25,221 nucleotides of DNA from an uncultured Kiritimatiellota bacterium (GTDB lineage Bacteria; Verrucomicrobiota; Kiritimatiellia; RFP12; UBA1067). A program made the translations under genes and the position numbers. The stretch's first letter is position 1. Every line of letters begins with the position of its first letter. The stretch lies in assembly GCA_934654805.1 (NCBI GenBank), contig CAKUGW010000037.1, forward strand, positions 1 through 25,221. Direction: 5' to 3'. The notes below the pieces were generated by a model. That model saw only the letters and a program-made list of their open reading frames with translations, made no database searches and was not told where the DNA came from. Positions 7,842-15,400 of this stretch are shown here, piece after piece.

Positions 7842-8945
7842 TCAGCGGTCGACGCGCGCACTACCGCCGTCGACGAGCTTCTCGACGTCGGCCTTCGTCG
7901 CCATCGACGTGTCGCCCGGCGTCGTCATCGCGAGCGCGCCATGCGCCGCGCCGTAGTTGACGGCCTTCTCGGCGTCGTCGAACGTCATGAAGCCGTAGAT
8001 GAGCCCCGACGCGAACGAGTCGCCGCCGCCGACGCGGTCGTAGATCTCCAGCCCCGGACGCTGAATCGACTGGTGAAGCTCGCCCTTGTACCAGCAGATC
8101 GCCGACCAGTCGTTGACCGTCGCGGACTTCACCGAACGGAGCGTCGTCGCGACCGCCTTGAAGTTCGGATAGAGCGCGACCGCCTTGTCGATCATCTTGC
8201 GGAAGCCCATGATCGGCAGCGTCGTCATGTTCGGGTCGACGCCCTCGACCGCGATGCCGAGCGCGGCCGTGAAGTCCTCCTCGTTGCCGATCATGACGTC
8301 CACGTACTTCGCGATCTCGCGGTTGACCTCCTGCGCCTTCGCCTGTCCGCCGATGGACTTCCAGAGGCTTGCGCGGTAGTTGAGGTCATACGACGTCACC
8401 GTGCCGTGCCGCTTCGCGGCCTTCAGGGCCTCGATGCAGACGTCGGCCGTCGTCTCGGACAGCGCGGCGAAGATACCGCCCGTGTGGAACCAGCGTACGC
8501 CCTCCTCGCCGAACAGCTTCTCCCAGTCGATCATGCCGGGCTTCAGCTGGCTGACGGCCGTGAGGCCCCGGTCGGCGCAGGAACGCGCGCCCCGGCACCC
8601 GAAGCCGCGCTCGACGAAGTTGAGGCCGTTGCGCACTTCGCGCCCGATGCCGTCGAACTTCGCCCACGAGATGTGGCTCGTGTCGACGCCGCCCTGCAGC
8701 ATGAAGTCCTCGACGAGCCGCCCGACCGGGTTGTCCGCAAACGCCGTGACGACCGTCGTCTTCAGCCCGAAGCAGCGACGGAGGCCGCGCACGACGTTGT
8801 ACTCGCCGCCGCCCTCCCAGACCTTGAACTCCCGCGCCGTGTGAATGCGCCCGTCGCCCGGATCGAGCCGCAGCATGATCTCGCCGAGGCTCGCCGCATC
8901 CCATTGGCAGCTCCCCGCCGCCTTGACCTTCAGCCCTTCGCTCAT
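7842..8945 (-). CDS. PfkB-family sugar kinase, 2-dehydro-3-deoxygluconokinase-like, 367 aa
   Basis: A ribokinase/PfkB carbohydrate kinase: GEIMLRLDP near the N-terminus, a GGGEYNVVRGL substrate loop, and the C-terminal signature DRVGGGDSFASGL with the catalytic Asp near residue 308. The overall shape (LGEIMLRLDP, DLNYRASLW) is closest to KdgK-type kinases of 2-keto-3-deoxygluconate. A Cys-containing insert (FGCRGARSCADRG, about residues 114-126) is unusual. AAGGA precedes the ATG by about 8 nt. Placement next to a GH29 fucosidase and a FucP-like symporter raises the possibility that it acts on a keto-deoxy sugar acid from fucose oxidation, but no dehydrogenase or dehydratase is present to support that. 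Confidence 0.82.
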   Translation of the reverse strand: MSEGLKVKAAGSCQWDAASLGEIMLRLDPGDGRIHTAREFKVWEGGGEYNVVRGLRRCFGLKTTVVTAFADNPVGRLVEDFMLQGGVDTSHISWAKFDGIGREVRNGLNFVERGFGCRGARSCADRGLTAVSQLKPGMIDWEKLFGEEGVRWFHTGGIFAALSETTADVCIEALKAAKRHGTVTSYDLNYRASLWKSIGGQAKAQEVNREIAKYVDVMIGNEEDFTAALGIAVEGVDPNMTTLPIMGFRKMIDKAVALYPNFKAVATTLRSVKSATVNDWSAICWYKGELHQSIQRPGLEIYDRVGGGDSFASGLIYGFMTFDDAEKAVNYGAAHGALAMTTPGDTSMATKADVEKLVDGGSARVDR

Positions 8946-8986
8946 GGTTGTCTTTCCTTATTTCCTTAAGATCTTGTTCGCCCCTA

Positions 8987-10408
8987 TCACTTCTTGAGCC
9001 AGATCTCGATGACGGGAATCTCGACATTCGGCTTCTTCATCGGCAGGACGATGCTGTCGCGCCGGCCGAGGTCGCCGCCCTGCGAATGCTGGATCGACGC
9101 GCCCTTGCGGATCGTCAGCTCCGAGCCGTCGTGCAGGAACTGCGCGTACTCGACCCTGTCCGCGAAGTCGAACGGCAGCGCGCCCATCGGGTAGTTGACG
9201 AGATGGATGTAGAGCCGGTTCGTCTCGGGGTTGTAGGTGAGGAGGGAATCGACAGGCGTCTTGAATTCGGCCGGCGCGGCGGTGCACCCGTAGATCGCGC
9301 GGCTGTTGACGCGCATCCACGCGCCGATCGCGTCGAGGCGGTCGCAGGCCCGGTAGTCGAATTCGCCGCGCCCTGTCGGGCCGACGTTCAGGATGAGGTT
9401 GCCGCCGAACGCGACCGAGTTGACCAGGAGCTCGATGAGCTGGTGCGGGCTCTTCCACGTCTCCTCGTCGCGGTAGTAGCCCCACGAGCCGGAGAACGTC
9501 TGGCACGTCTCCCACGGCGCGTTCTTGCCGTCCACCTGCGGCCACTGGGTGACGCGGCACTGCTCCGGCGTCACGAAGTCCCAGCCGTCCTCGGTGTCCA
9601 TCAGGTCGAGTCGGCTGTCGACGAGGATGCCGGGCTGGAGCGACCGCGTGAGCTTCATCAGCTCGACCGACTCCCAGTGCTTCCAGTTCTTGCCGTACGT
9701 CACCTTGAGCGTGTAGTCGTACCAGATGATGTCGATCTTCCCGTAGTTCGTCAGCAGCTCCCGCACCTGCGCGTACATGTAGTCGCGGTAGCGGTTCCAG
9801 TCGCGGCCCTCGTTGGCCTTCTCGTAGGACTCGTCGGTGAACCCGGCCTTCGGGCGGAGCGGATGCGTGGCGTCGATCAGGTAGTCGGGGTGGTGCCAGT
9901 CCTTGATCGAGAAGTAGAGGCCGACCCTGAGCCCTTCCGCACGCGCCGCCTCGACGTACTCGCGCACGAGGTCGCGGCCGAACGGGGTCTTCGTGATCTT
10001 GAAGTCGGTCGTCTGCGTGTCCCAAAGGCAGAAGCCCTCGTGGTGCTTCGCCGTGAGCACCATGTACTTCATGCCGGCCTTCTTCGCGCGGCGCGCCCAG
10101 TCCTTCGCGTCGAAGAGGTCGGGGTTGAAGCGCGGCATGTACCGCTTTTCGTAGGCGTCGGGGGCGATGCGCTCATACGACTGCACCCACTCGTGACGGC
10201 CCAGCACGGAGTAGAGCCCGAAGTGGATGAACATGCCGAAGCGGTCATGCGTCCACCACGCGCGGCGGGCGTCGCGCTGCTCGGCCGTCTCGCCGAAGAT
10301 GCTCCTGGGGGGCGTCGGGCGGTCCTTGAGCGCGTCAAAGGCCGGAGCCGAGAGAATCGTCGCGGCCATCGCCGCCGACAGGATCGTCGTCTTTTTCTTC
10401 AGTTTCAT
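8987..10408 (-). CDS. Secreted alpha-L-fucosidase, GH29, 473 aa
   Basis: Residues 1-24 form a signal peptide (lysine-rich start, hydrophobic core, APA before the mature part). The GH29 barrel follows with the diagnostic WWTHDRFGMFIHFGLYS (residues 51-67), KHHEGFCLWD at 121-130 with the substrate-contacting His pair, and the candidate nucleophile D231 in IDIIWYDYT. A smaller beta-sandwich-like C-terminal part ends the protein. It should release terminal L-fucose from host or algal glycans in the periplasm or outside. AGAGGAAAC is the ribosome-binding site. It lies in the same cluster as a FucP-like symporter, giving a release-and-import pair. Confidence 0.92.
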   Translation of the reverse strand: MKLKKKTTILSAAMAATILSAPAFDALKDRPTPPRSIFGETAEQRDARRAWWTHDRFGMFIHFGLYSVLGRHEWVQSYERIAPDAYEKRYMPRFNPDLFDAKDWARRAKKAGMKYMVLTAKHHEGFCLWDTQTTDFKITKTPFGRDLVREYVEAARAEGLRVGLYFSIKDWHHPDYLIDATHPLRPKAGFTDESYEKANEGRDWNRYRDYMYAQVRELLTNYGKIDIIWYDYTLKVTYGKNWKHWESVELMKLTRSLQPGILVDSRLDLMDTEDGWDFVTPEQCRVTQWPQVDGKNAPWETCQTFSGSWGYYRDEETWKSPHQLIELLVNSVAFGGNLILNVGPTGRGEFDYRACDRLDAIGAWMRVNSRAIYGCTAAPAEFKTPVDSLLTYNPETNRLYIHLVNYPMGALPFDFADRVEYAQFLHDGSELTIRKGASIQHSQGGDLGRRDSIVLPMKKPNVEIPVIEIWLKK

Positions 10409-10467
10409 GTTTCCTCTTCTTTCGTGTCTTGTCTGTTTGTTGCCTCAAAAAAACTTCTGCGCGGACG

Positions 10468-12075
10468 TCATGCCCGGCGCCGGCCGCGCGTCTGCGACGG
10501 CTCTTCGCTCGGCACGAAGTCGATGCGGCGTTCGCGGAAATCGACGCGCGCGACGTGCACCTTCAGACGGTCGCCCGCGCGCCACGTGCGCCCGCCGGGC
10601 ACCGAGAGCGTCTGGTCGGACTCGTTGAACTTCACGTACTTGCGCGAGAGCAGCGAAATGTGGACGAGCCCCGACGCGGCGATCTCCGGGAGATCGACGA
10701 AACAGCCGAACGGCATGCACTTCGAGATGACCGCATCGTAGTCGCGCACCTGCCGCGTGTCGAGTTCGGCCTCCAGCAGTCGGAACTTCTTGATCTCCAA
10801 GAGCGCGCGCTCGGCCTCCGTCGCGATCTCCTCGCGCTCGGTCGTGTGCGTCGCCCAGGTCGCGAGCTGCTTCGGCGGCACCTTCGCGTTCTTCTTCTCC
10901 AGGTACGCCGCGAGCTGGCGGTGGAGCGTCAGGTCGGGATAGCGGCGGATCGGCGAGGTGAAGTGCGCATAGTACTTCTTCGCGAGGCCGAAGTGTCCGA
11001 TGGCGCGGGAATCGTAGACGGCCTTTTTCATCGAACGCAGCACCATCATCGAGAGCGTCGGATAGAGCGGGTTCTTCTTGATCGACTTCAGGAACTGCGC
11101 GAAGACCTTCGGGTTCTCGATGTTGCCCATCTTCACGCCGAGCCCGCGCAGTTCCGCGCGCAGCGTCAGCAGCTTCTCCGGGTCGGGAGACTCGTGCAGG
11201 CGCGCGAGGATCTTGACGCCGTTCGTCCAGAGCTCCTTCGCGACCGCCTCGTTCGCCGCGACCATGCACTCCTCGATCATCTGGTGCGATTCGTCGTAGG
11301 GCCGCGTGACGAGGCCCGTCATCTCGCCGTCCGCGTCCAGCAGCACCTCAGCCTCCGGCATCTCCAGGTCAAGCGCGCCGGCGGCGAACCGCTTCGCGCG
11401 CAGCTGCTGCGCGAGGTCGCTGATCGCCCGGATCGTCTGCACGCAGGTGCGCGGCGAGACGGACAGCGTCTCGGGCAGCAGCACCTTGCCGCCGCCCTTC
11501 GCGGCGAGGATGTCCATCACCTCCTCGTAGGCGAAGCGCGCCTGCGAGCGGATGACCGACTTCGCGAAGCGGCGGGCGACCATCTCGCCCGACTTGTCGA
11601 ACGTCATGAAGACCGAGAACGCGAGACGATCCTCGTCCGGCACGAGCGAGCAGACGCCGTTGCAGAGCGCCTCCGGCAGCATCGGCACGACCTTGTCGCA
11701 GAGGTAGACGCTCGTCGAGCGCCGGTACGCCTCGCGGTCGAGCGCGGAGCCGGGCCGCACGTAGTGCGAGACGTCGGCGATGTGGACGCCGAGGACGCGG
11801 TTGCCCTTCGCATCGGTCTCGAGCGACAGGGCGTCATCGTAGTCGCGCGCCGTCACCGGGTCGCAGGTGAAGATGAACTTCTGGCGCAGGTCGAGCCGCC
11901 CCGACTTCTTGACGTCGAGCGCCGAGAGCGTGCGCGCGACCTTCTTCGCCTCGTCCAGCACGGCGGGCGGAAAGGCCGCCGGCAGCTTGTAGAACTTCAT
12001 CACCGCCGCCGTGTCTTCGCGCGGCGTCTTCCCCGGCTTCGGGAACCTGATCTCATGCTCTTCGTTCATCTTCAT
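10468..12075 (-). CDS. RNase R/RNase II-family exoribonuclease lacking N-terminal cold-shock domains, 535 aa
   Basis: The RNB catalytic domain begins at about residue 55 and has all four metal-binding aspartates (D72, D78, D80, D81 in CDPVTARDYDDA); DYDDALSLE, GVHIADVSHYV, VPMLPEALCNGVCSL and HFTSPIRRYPDL follow in the usual order. An S1 RNA-binding domain (about residues 430-510, AVISKCMPFGCFVDLPE) and a short basic tail complete it. RNase R normally has about 200 more residues in front (helix-turn-helix and two cold-shock domains); here the protein starts almost at the RNB domain. The ATG at 12075 lies 8 bp after the stop of the transporter gene, with GAGG 7 nt before it; M3 is an alternative. 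A processive 3'-5' exonuclease for RNA decay; loss of the cold-shock domains should change substrate binding. Confidence 0.87.
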   Translation of the reverse strand: MKMNEEHEIRFPKPGKTPREDTAAVMKFYKLPAAFPPAVLDEAKKVARTLSALDVKKSGRLDLRQKFIFTCDPVTARDYDDALSLETDAKGNRVLGVHIADVSHYVRPGSALDREAYRRSTSVYLCDKVVPMLPEALCNGVCSLVPDEDRLAFSVFMTFDKSGEMVARRFAKSVIRSQARFAYEEVMDILAAKGGGKVLLPETLSVSPRTCVQTIRAISDLAQQLRAKRFAAGALDLEMPEAEVLLDADGEMTGLVTRPYDESHQMIEECMVAANEAVAKELWTNGVKILARLHESPDPEKLLTLRAELRGLGVKMGNIENPKVFAQFLKSIKKNPLYPTLSMMVLRSMKKAVYDSRAIGHFGLAKKYYAHFTSPIRRYPDLTLHRQLAAYLEKKNAKVPPKQLATWATHTTEREEIATEAERALLEIKKFRLLEAELDTRQVRDYDAVISKCMPFGCFVDLPEIAASGLVHISLLSRKYVKFNESDQTLSVPGGRTWRAGDRLKVHVARVDFRERRIDFVPSEEPSQTRGRRRA

Positions 12076-12083
12076 CTCAAGCC

Positions 12084-13604
12084 TCACTTTCCGTTCGCGC
12101 CCCGCCGCCCCGCGAAGCAGACCGCGTAGAGGCCGACGACCGCAAAGCAGATCGCCGGGACGACGAAGCTCGCGCGGAGCGACGTCTGGCAGAGCTTCAG
12201 GTCGGTGTCCCAGTCCGTCGAGAAGCCCGGCACGAGCGCGCACCACATCGAGTTCGGGTTGCCGAGGATGTCCGCCATCCACGGCGTGACGATCGCGCCG
12301 CCGAGGATCGCCATGATGAGGCCGGACGCGCCGAGCTTCAGGGCCTTCGGGTCGAGCCCGCCGAGCGCCATGCCGTAGATCGTCGGGAACATGAGCGACA
12401 TGCAGCCGCTCATCGCGACGAGGCCGAGGACGTTCCACGAGAACGGCAGGCCGCCGACCGTGAAGAGGACGCGCGTCGGCAGGTACATGACGGCGAGGCA
12501 GCAGAGGATCGCCCCCGCCGCGAAGACGGCCATCATCTTCGCCGGCTCGACGTACTTCATGAGGAACGTCGCGATCCAGCGGAAGGCGATGAAGAGCGAG
12601 ATCGCGACCGTGTAGTAGGTCGCGCCGTCCGCCGGCGTCACGCCCAGCTCCTTCTGGCAGTAGACGTTGAGCCACGTCCACGCGGCGATCTGGACGCCGA
12701 TGTTGAAGAACTGGGCGACGACGCCCATCCAGTAGCGCGGCGTCCTGAGGAGCGTCGCGAGCATCGCCCGGTAGTCGCGCTGGACGGCGACGTAGGCGAG
12801 CGGGCCGAGGCAGCCGAGCAGCACCCAGACGATCTTGTTCATGTCCGGGAAGAGGAAGTAGAGCGCGGTGATCGGCACGAACGTGAAGAGCGTCGCGACG
12901 CCGACGCGCTTCAGCGCCGTGGCGCGCCCGTCGAACGGCGTCTCCTCCTCCTTCGCGAAGAGGAAGAAGAGCCAGATGAGCGCGGCGACCGCGCAGAGGC
13001 CGACGTAGGGCGCGCAGACCCAGAAGAGCTCGTTGTGGATGATGCCCTGCCGCGTCGCCTCGTCCATCAGCGCGCGCTCCTCGGCTGTCGCGGGGTGGAG
13101 GTGCGAGAGGATGAGCTGCTGGGCGAGGACGATGCCGACCATCGAGCCGACGGGGTTGAACATCTGCGCGAAGTTGAGGCGCCGCACGGCCGTCGCCTCG
13201 TCGCCGAGCGAGAGGACGTACGGGTTGCACGTCGTCTCCAGCAGCGAACAGCCGCCCGCGACGATGAAGATCGCGATGAAGTAGATGTCGAAGCTCTGCG
13301 CGAGACAGGCGGGGATGTAGAGGAGCGCGCCCGCAATGTAGATGAAGAGCCCGATCAGCACGCCCTTGCGGTAGCTGAACTCCTCGGCGAGCACGGCCGC
13401 GAAGATCGCGAGCACCGCGTAGGCCCCGTAGAACGCGACCTGCACGAGGCCGGCCTTCGACTGGTCCATCGTGAAGATGCGCTGGAACGACGGCACGAGA
13501 TTGTCCGTCATGTTGTTGAGGAGCCCCCACAGCGTGAAGCAGCTCACGAGCATGATGAAGACGGCCAGATACCTCTTCGGAACGATCGGCGTTTCAGTTT
13601 TCAT
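12084..13604 (-). CDS. FucP-like major facilitator sugar:proton symporter, 506 aa
   Basis: A 12-helix MFS protein closest to the FucP subfamily. It keeps the two acidic residues known to matter in E. coli FucP: D34 in LLNNMTDNLVP and E123 in LLETTCNPYV, as well as QVAFYGAYA and LNFAQMFNPVG. L-fucose import is the best guess given the fucosidase two genes downstream; related members carry glucose/galactose. It is longer than E. coli FucP (438 aa), mostly in the central loop and between helices. I placed the start at 13604 (MKTETPIV); an ATG at 13628 overlapping the def stop (ATGA) would add eight residues and could couple translation to def, though neither has a strong Shine-Dalgarno. Confidence 0.85.
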   Translation of the reverse strand: MKTETPIVPKRYLAVFIMLVSCFTLWGLLNNMTDNLVPSFQRIFTMDQSKAGLVQVAFYGAYAVLAIFAAVLAEEFSYRKGVLIGLFIYIAGALLYIPACLAQSFDIYFIAIFIVAGGCSLLETTCNPYVLSLGDEATAVRRLNFAQMFNPVGSMVGIVLAQQLILSHLHPATAEERALMDEATRQGIIHNELFWVCAPYVGLCAVAALIWLFFLFAKEEETPFDGRATALKRVGVATLFTFVPITALYFLFPDMNKIVWVLLGCLGPLAYVAVQRDYRAMLATLLRTPRYWMGVVAQFFNIGVQIAAWTWLNVYCQKELGVTPADGATYYTVAISLFIAFRWIATFLMKYVEPAKMMAVFAAGAILCCLAVMYLPTRVLFTVGGLPFSWNVLGLVAMSGCMSLMFPTIYGMALGGLDPKALKLGASGLIMAILGGAIVTPWMADILGNPNSMWCALVPGFSTDWDTDLKLCQTSLRASFVVPAICFAVVGLYAVCFAGRRGANGK

Positions 13605-13627
13605 ATCGGTGTTCCCGCTCCCGTCCA

Positions 13628-14173
13628 TCAGCGCGTGCCGCCATTGGCCTTCGCGAGCTTCTTGAGCTTCGGCGCGCAGGCCAGCCGCTCGACGGCGGAC
13701 ATGTGGTCGATGTAGAGGACGCCGTTCAGGTGGTCGATCTCGTGCTGGAGCGCCCGCGCGAGGTAGCCGCGCGCCGTGATCACCTGCGGACGGTTCTCCG
13801 CGTCGAGGTACTGGCACGTGACCTGCGCCGCGCGCGTCAGCGAGCCGCCGACGTTCGGGAAGCTGAGGCACCCCTCCTTGTCGCGCACCGAGCCCTCCTG
13901 CGCGATGATCTCCGGGTTCCAGAGGCGGAGCGGCATCGCGATCGGCGCGTTGAACGCCTCGTCCTCGGCTTCGTCGCAGCCCTCCGGGATGTCGATGACG
14001 CACATCTTCTCCGTGCGCCCGACCTGCTCGGCCGCGAGCCCGACGCCCTTCGCGCGGCGCATCGTCTCGATCATGTCGTCCGCCAGCTGCCGCAGCTTCT
14101 CGTCGACGAAGGCGACCGGGGCCGCCTTCTCGCGCAAAACCTTCTCTCCGTACTTGTAGACTTTCAGAACCAT
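13628..14173 (-). CDS. def: Peptide deformylase, 181 aa
   Basis: Removes the N-formyl group from new polypeptides. The three deformylase motifs are present: GVGLAAEQVG (43-52), EGCLSFP (100-106) with metal ligand C102, and QHEIDHLNG (143-151) with H144, catalytic E145 and H148. A Glu-rich insert at residues 64-75 is a small departure from E. coli Def. The N-terminus (MVLKVYKYGEKVLREKAAPV) aligns with the family start, so the ATG at 14173 is secure. That ATG is only 7 nt after a TATAAT box, so it is probably translated from a leaderless mRNA. It heads the eight-gene minus-strand cluster. Confidence 0.95.
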   Translation of the reverse strand: MVLKVYKYGEKVLREKAAPVAFVDEKLRQLADDMIETMRRAKGVGLAAEQVGRTEKMCVIDIPEGCDEAEDEAFNAPIAMPLRLWNPEIIAQEGSVRDKEGCLSFPNVGGSLTRAAQVTCQYLDAENRPQVITARGYLARALQHEIDHLNGVLYIDHMSAVERLACAPKLKKLAKANGGTR

Positions 14174-14180
14174 GTCGCAG

Positions 14181-14189
14181 ATTATACCA
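14181..14189 (-). promoter_or_regulatory. Extended -10 promoter of def and the downstream cluster
   Basis: TGG then TATAAT (14186-14181) on the minus strand, with CTGCGAC separating it from the def ATG. No good -35 is present. The predicted transcript starts at or one nucleotide before the ATG. It is divergent from the hisC promoter 42 bp away. Confidence 0.65.
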
Positions 14190-14204
14190 TATTCCGCGTG
14201 CGCC

Positions 14205-14233
14205 TTGCGGACACAATCGGAAAAGGCTATAAT
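14205..14233 (+). promoter_or_regulatory. Promoter of hisC
   Basis: TTGCGG at 14205-14210, a 17-bp spacer, and a perfect TATAAT at 14228-14233, then ACGCGCCCT and the first ATG at 14243. The leader would be three nucleotides or none. The TG extension is absent here, and a -35 is present instead. Confidence 0.7.
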
Positions 14234-14242
14234 ACGCGCCCT

Positions 14243-15334
14243 ATGATGATTGCCCGACATGTCCGCAGGCTCGCGGCGTACGTCCCCGGCGAACAGCCGA
14301 AGGCGACGGACGTCGTCAAGCTCAACACGAACGAGAACCCCTACCCGCCCTCGCCGGCGTGCGCGAAGGTCTTGAAGGCGTTTGACCTCGACCGCCTCCG
14401 CCGCTACCCCGACCCCGTGTTCGCCGACCTCCGCGACGCGCTCGCGCAGCTGAACGGCACGACGCCCGACCGCGTCTTCGTCGGCAATGGGTCGGACGAG
14501 ATTCTCGCCCTCGCTGCCAAGGCGTTCGTCGAGGACGACGAGGCAATCGGCTCGCTCGATCCGAGCTACTCGCTCTACAAGACCCTCGCGGCAATCCGAA
14601 ACGTGAAGTGGGTAGGCGTTGAGGAAATAATCGAATCGTCGAATGATCGAATGATCGAATGTGAAAGAGGCAAGCCGTCGACTGAAGATTCGACAATTCG
14701 ACAATTCGACAATTCGATTATTTCGCTCTTCCTCCTGACGAACCCGAACGCGCCGACGGGCGAGTTCCGTGCGCCGGACGCGATTGCGGCGTTCGCGAAG
14801 AAGTTTCGCGGCGTCGTTCTCGTCGACGAGGCGTACGCCGACTTCGCGCGCGGCAACTGCATGGCCCTCGCGACCGCGCACCGGAACCGCAACGTCCTCG
14901 TGATGCGCACGTTCTCGAAGAGCTATTCGCTCGCGGGGCTCCGCGTCGGCTACTGCGTCGGCCCGAAGCCGCTCATTGCCGCGCTCTACAAGATCAAGGA
15001 CTCGTACAACGTCGACGCCGTCGCCCAGGCCGTCGCCCTCGCCGCCGTGAACGACCAGGCGTGGATGAAGGCAAACGTCGCGAAGGTCGTGAAGACGCGC
15101 ACGTGGTTCGCGAAGGAACTCGCCGCGCGCGGCTGGGACGTCATCCCGTCCGAATCGAACTTCGTCTTCGCGAAGCCGCCGCGTCCGCAGAAGGCCGCCG
15201 CGCTCTTCGCCGCGCTGAAGGCGAAGAACGTCTTCGTGCGCTACTTCAAGGGCCCGAAGACGGGCGACCGCCTGCGCATCACCATCGGCACCGACGCCGA
15301 GATGAAGAAGCTGCTGAAGGAAATTGACGGCTGA
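14243..15334 (+). CDS. hisC: Histidinol-phosphate aminotransferase carrying an in-frame repeat insert, 363 aa
   Basis: A PLP aminotransferase of histidine synthesis: KLNTNENPYPPSP near the N-terminus, NGSDEIL, LTNPNAPTG, DEAYADFA, and the Schiff-base lysine K226 in FSKSYSLAGLRVGY. Residues about 128-160 do not look like HisC: they are encoded by a 99-bp palindromic repeat (14625-14723). Family members have about 20 ordinary residues at this place, between the GxKVxxV strand and the LTNPNxPTG loop, so native sequence seems to have been replaced with a net gain of about 14 residues. The frame stays open and all catalytic motifs survive, so it may still work. ATGATG gives alternative starts at 14243 and 14246; the first lies 9 nt after the -10 box. 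Confidence 0.9.
   Translation: MMIARHVRRLAAYVPGEQPKATDVVKLNTNENPYPPSPACAKVLKAFDLDRLRRYPDPVFADLRDALAQLNGTTPDRVFVGNGSDEILALAAKAFVEDDEAIGSLDPSYSLYKTLAAIRNVKWVGVEEIIESSNDRMIECERGKPSTEDSTIRQFDNSIISLFLLTNPNAPTGEFRAPDAIAAFAKKFRGVVLVDEAYADFARGNCMALATAHRNRNVLVMRTFSKSYSLAGLRVGYCVGPKPLIAALYKIKDSYNVDAVAQAVALAAVNDQAWMKANVAKVVKTRTWFAKELAARGWDVIPSESNFVFAKPPRPQKAAALFAALKAKNVFVRYFKGPKTGDRLRITIGTDAEMKKLLKEIDG
14625..14723 (+). repeat. 99-bp palindromic repeat element inside hisC
   Basis: The ends are a perfect 12-bp inverted repeat, AAATAATCGAAT (14625-14636) and ATTCGATTATTT (14712-14723). Each arm is a tandem of 8-bp units: TCGAATGA-type on the left, ATTCGACA-type on the right. The arms pair over about 36 positions with about five mismatches around a ~27-nt core (14661-14687), so RNA or single-stranded DNA would fold into one long hairpin. 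It is much more A/T-rich than its surroundings. Being 33 codons with no stop, it is read through. It resembles in concept the palindromic elements found inside Rickettsia genes, though not in sequence as far as I can tell. Confidence 0.85.
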
Positions 15335-15364
15335 ATCTCGCGCCCCTCAAGCCCCCTCACGCCC

Positions 15365-15392
15365 AAAAGACAACCGACAAAAGACAACCGAC
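15365..15392 (+). repeat. 14-bp perfect tandem duplication upstream of the PaaK-like gene
   Basis: AAAAGACAACCGAC occurs twice in direct succession, ending 8 bp before the ATG at 15401 and followed by a partial third copy (AAA). It occupies the place of the ribosome-binding site, and no Shine-Dalgarno sequence is visible. Confidence 0.75.
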
Positions 15393-15400
15393 AAAGCCTG

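Noticed and set aside
8948..10741. A 597-codon plus-strand open frame opposite the fucosidase and kinase genes
   Set aside because: Arg/Val/Asp-rich shadow typical of GC-rich DNA; the minus strand holds recognisable full-length families.
10429..12129. A 566-codon plus-strand open frame opposite the RNase R-like gene
   Set aside because: Same compositional shadow; no motif, and the RNB domain is unambiguous on the other strand.
10468..13530. A 1020-codon minus frame joining the RNase R-like gene with upstream sequence
   Set aside because: The part upstream of 12075 is out of frame with the FucP-like gene and Arg/Ala-rich without family features; not a fusion.
13703..14242. Upstream extension of the hisC frame
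   Set aside because: It runs antisense through def and its promoter; the ATG just after the -10 box gives the normal HisC N-terminus.
14625..14723. CRISPR-like array in hisC
   Set aside because: Units are 8 bp with no spacers and arranged as inverted arms; not a CRISPR.
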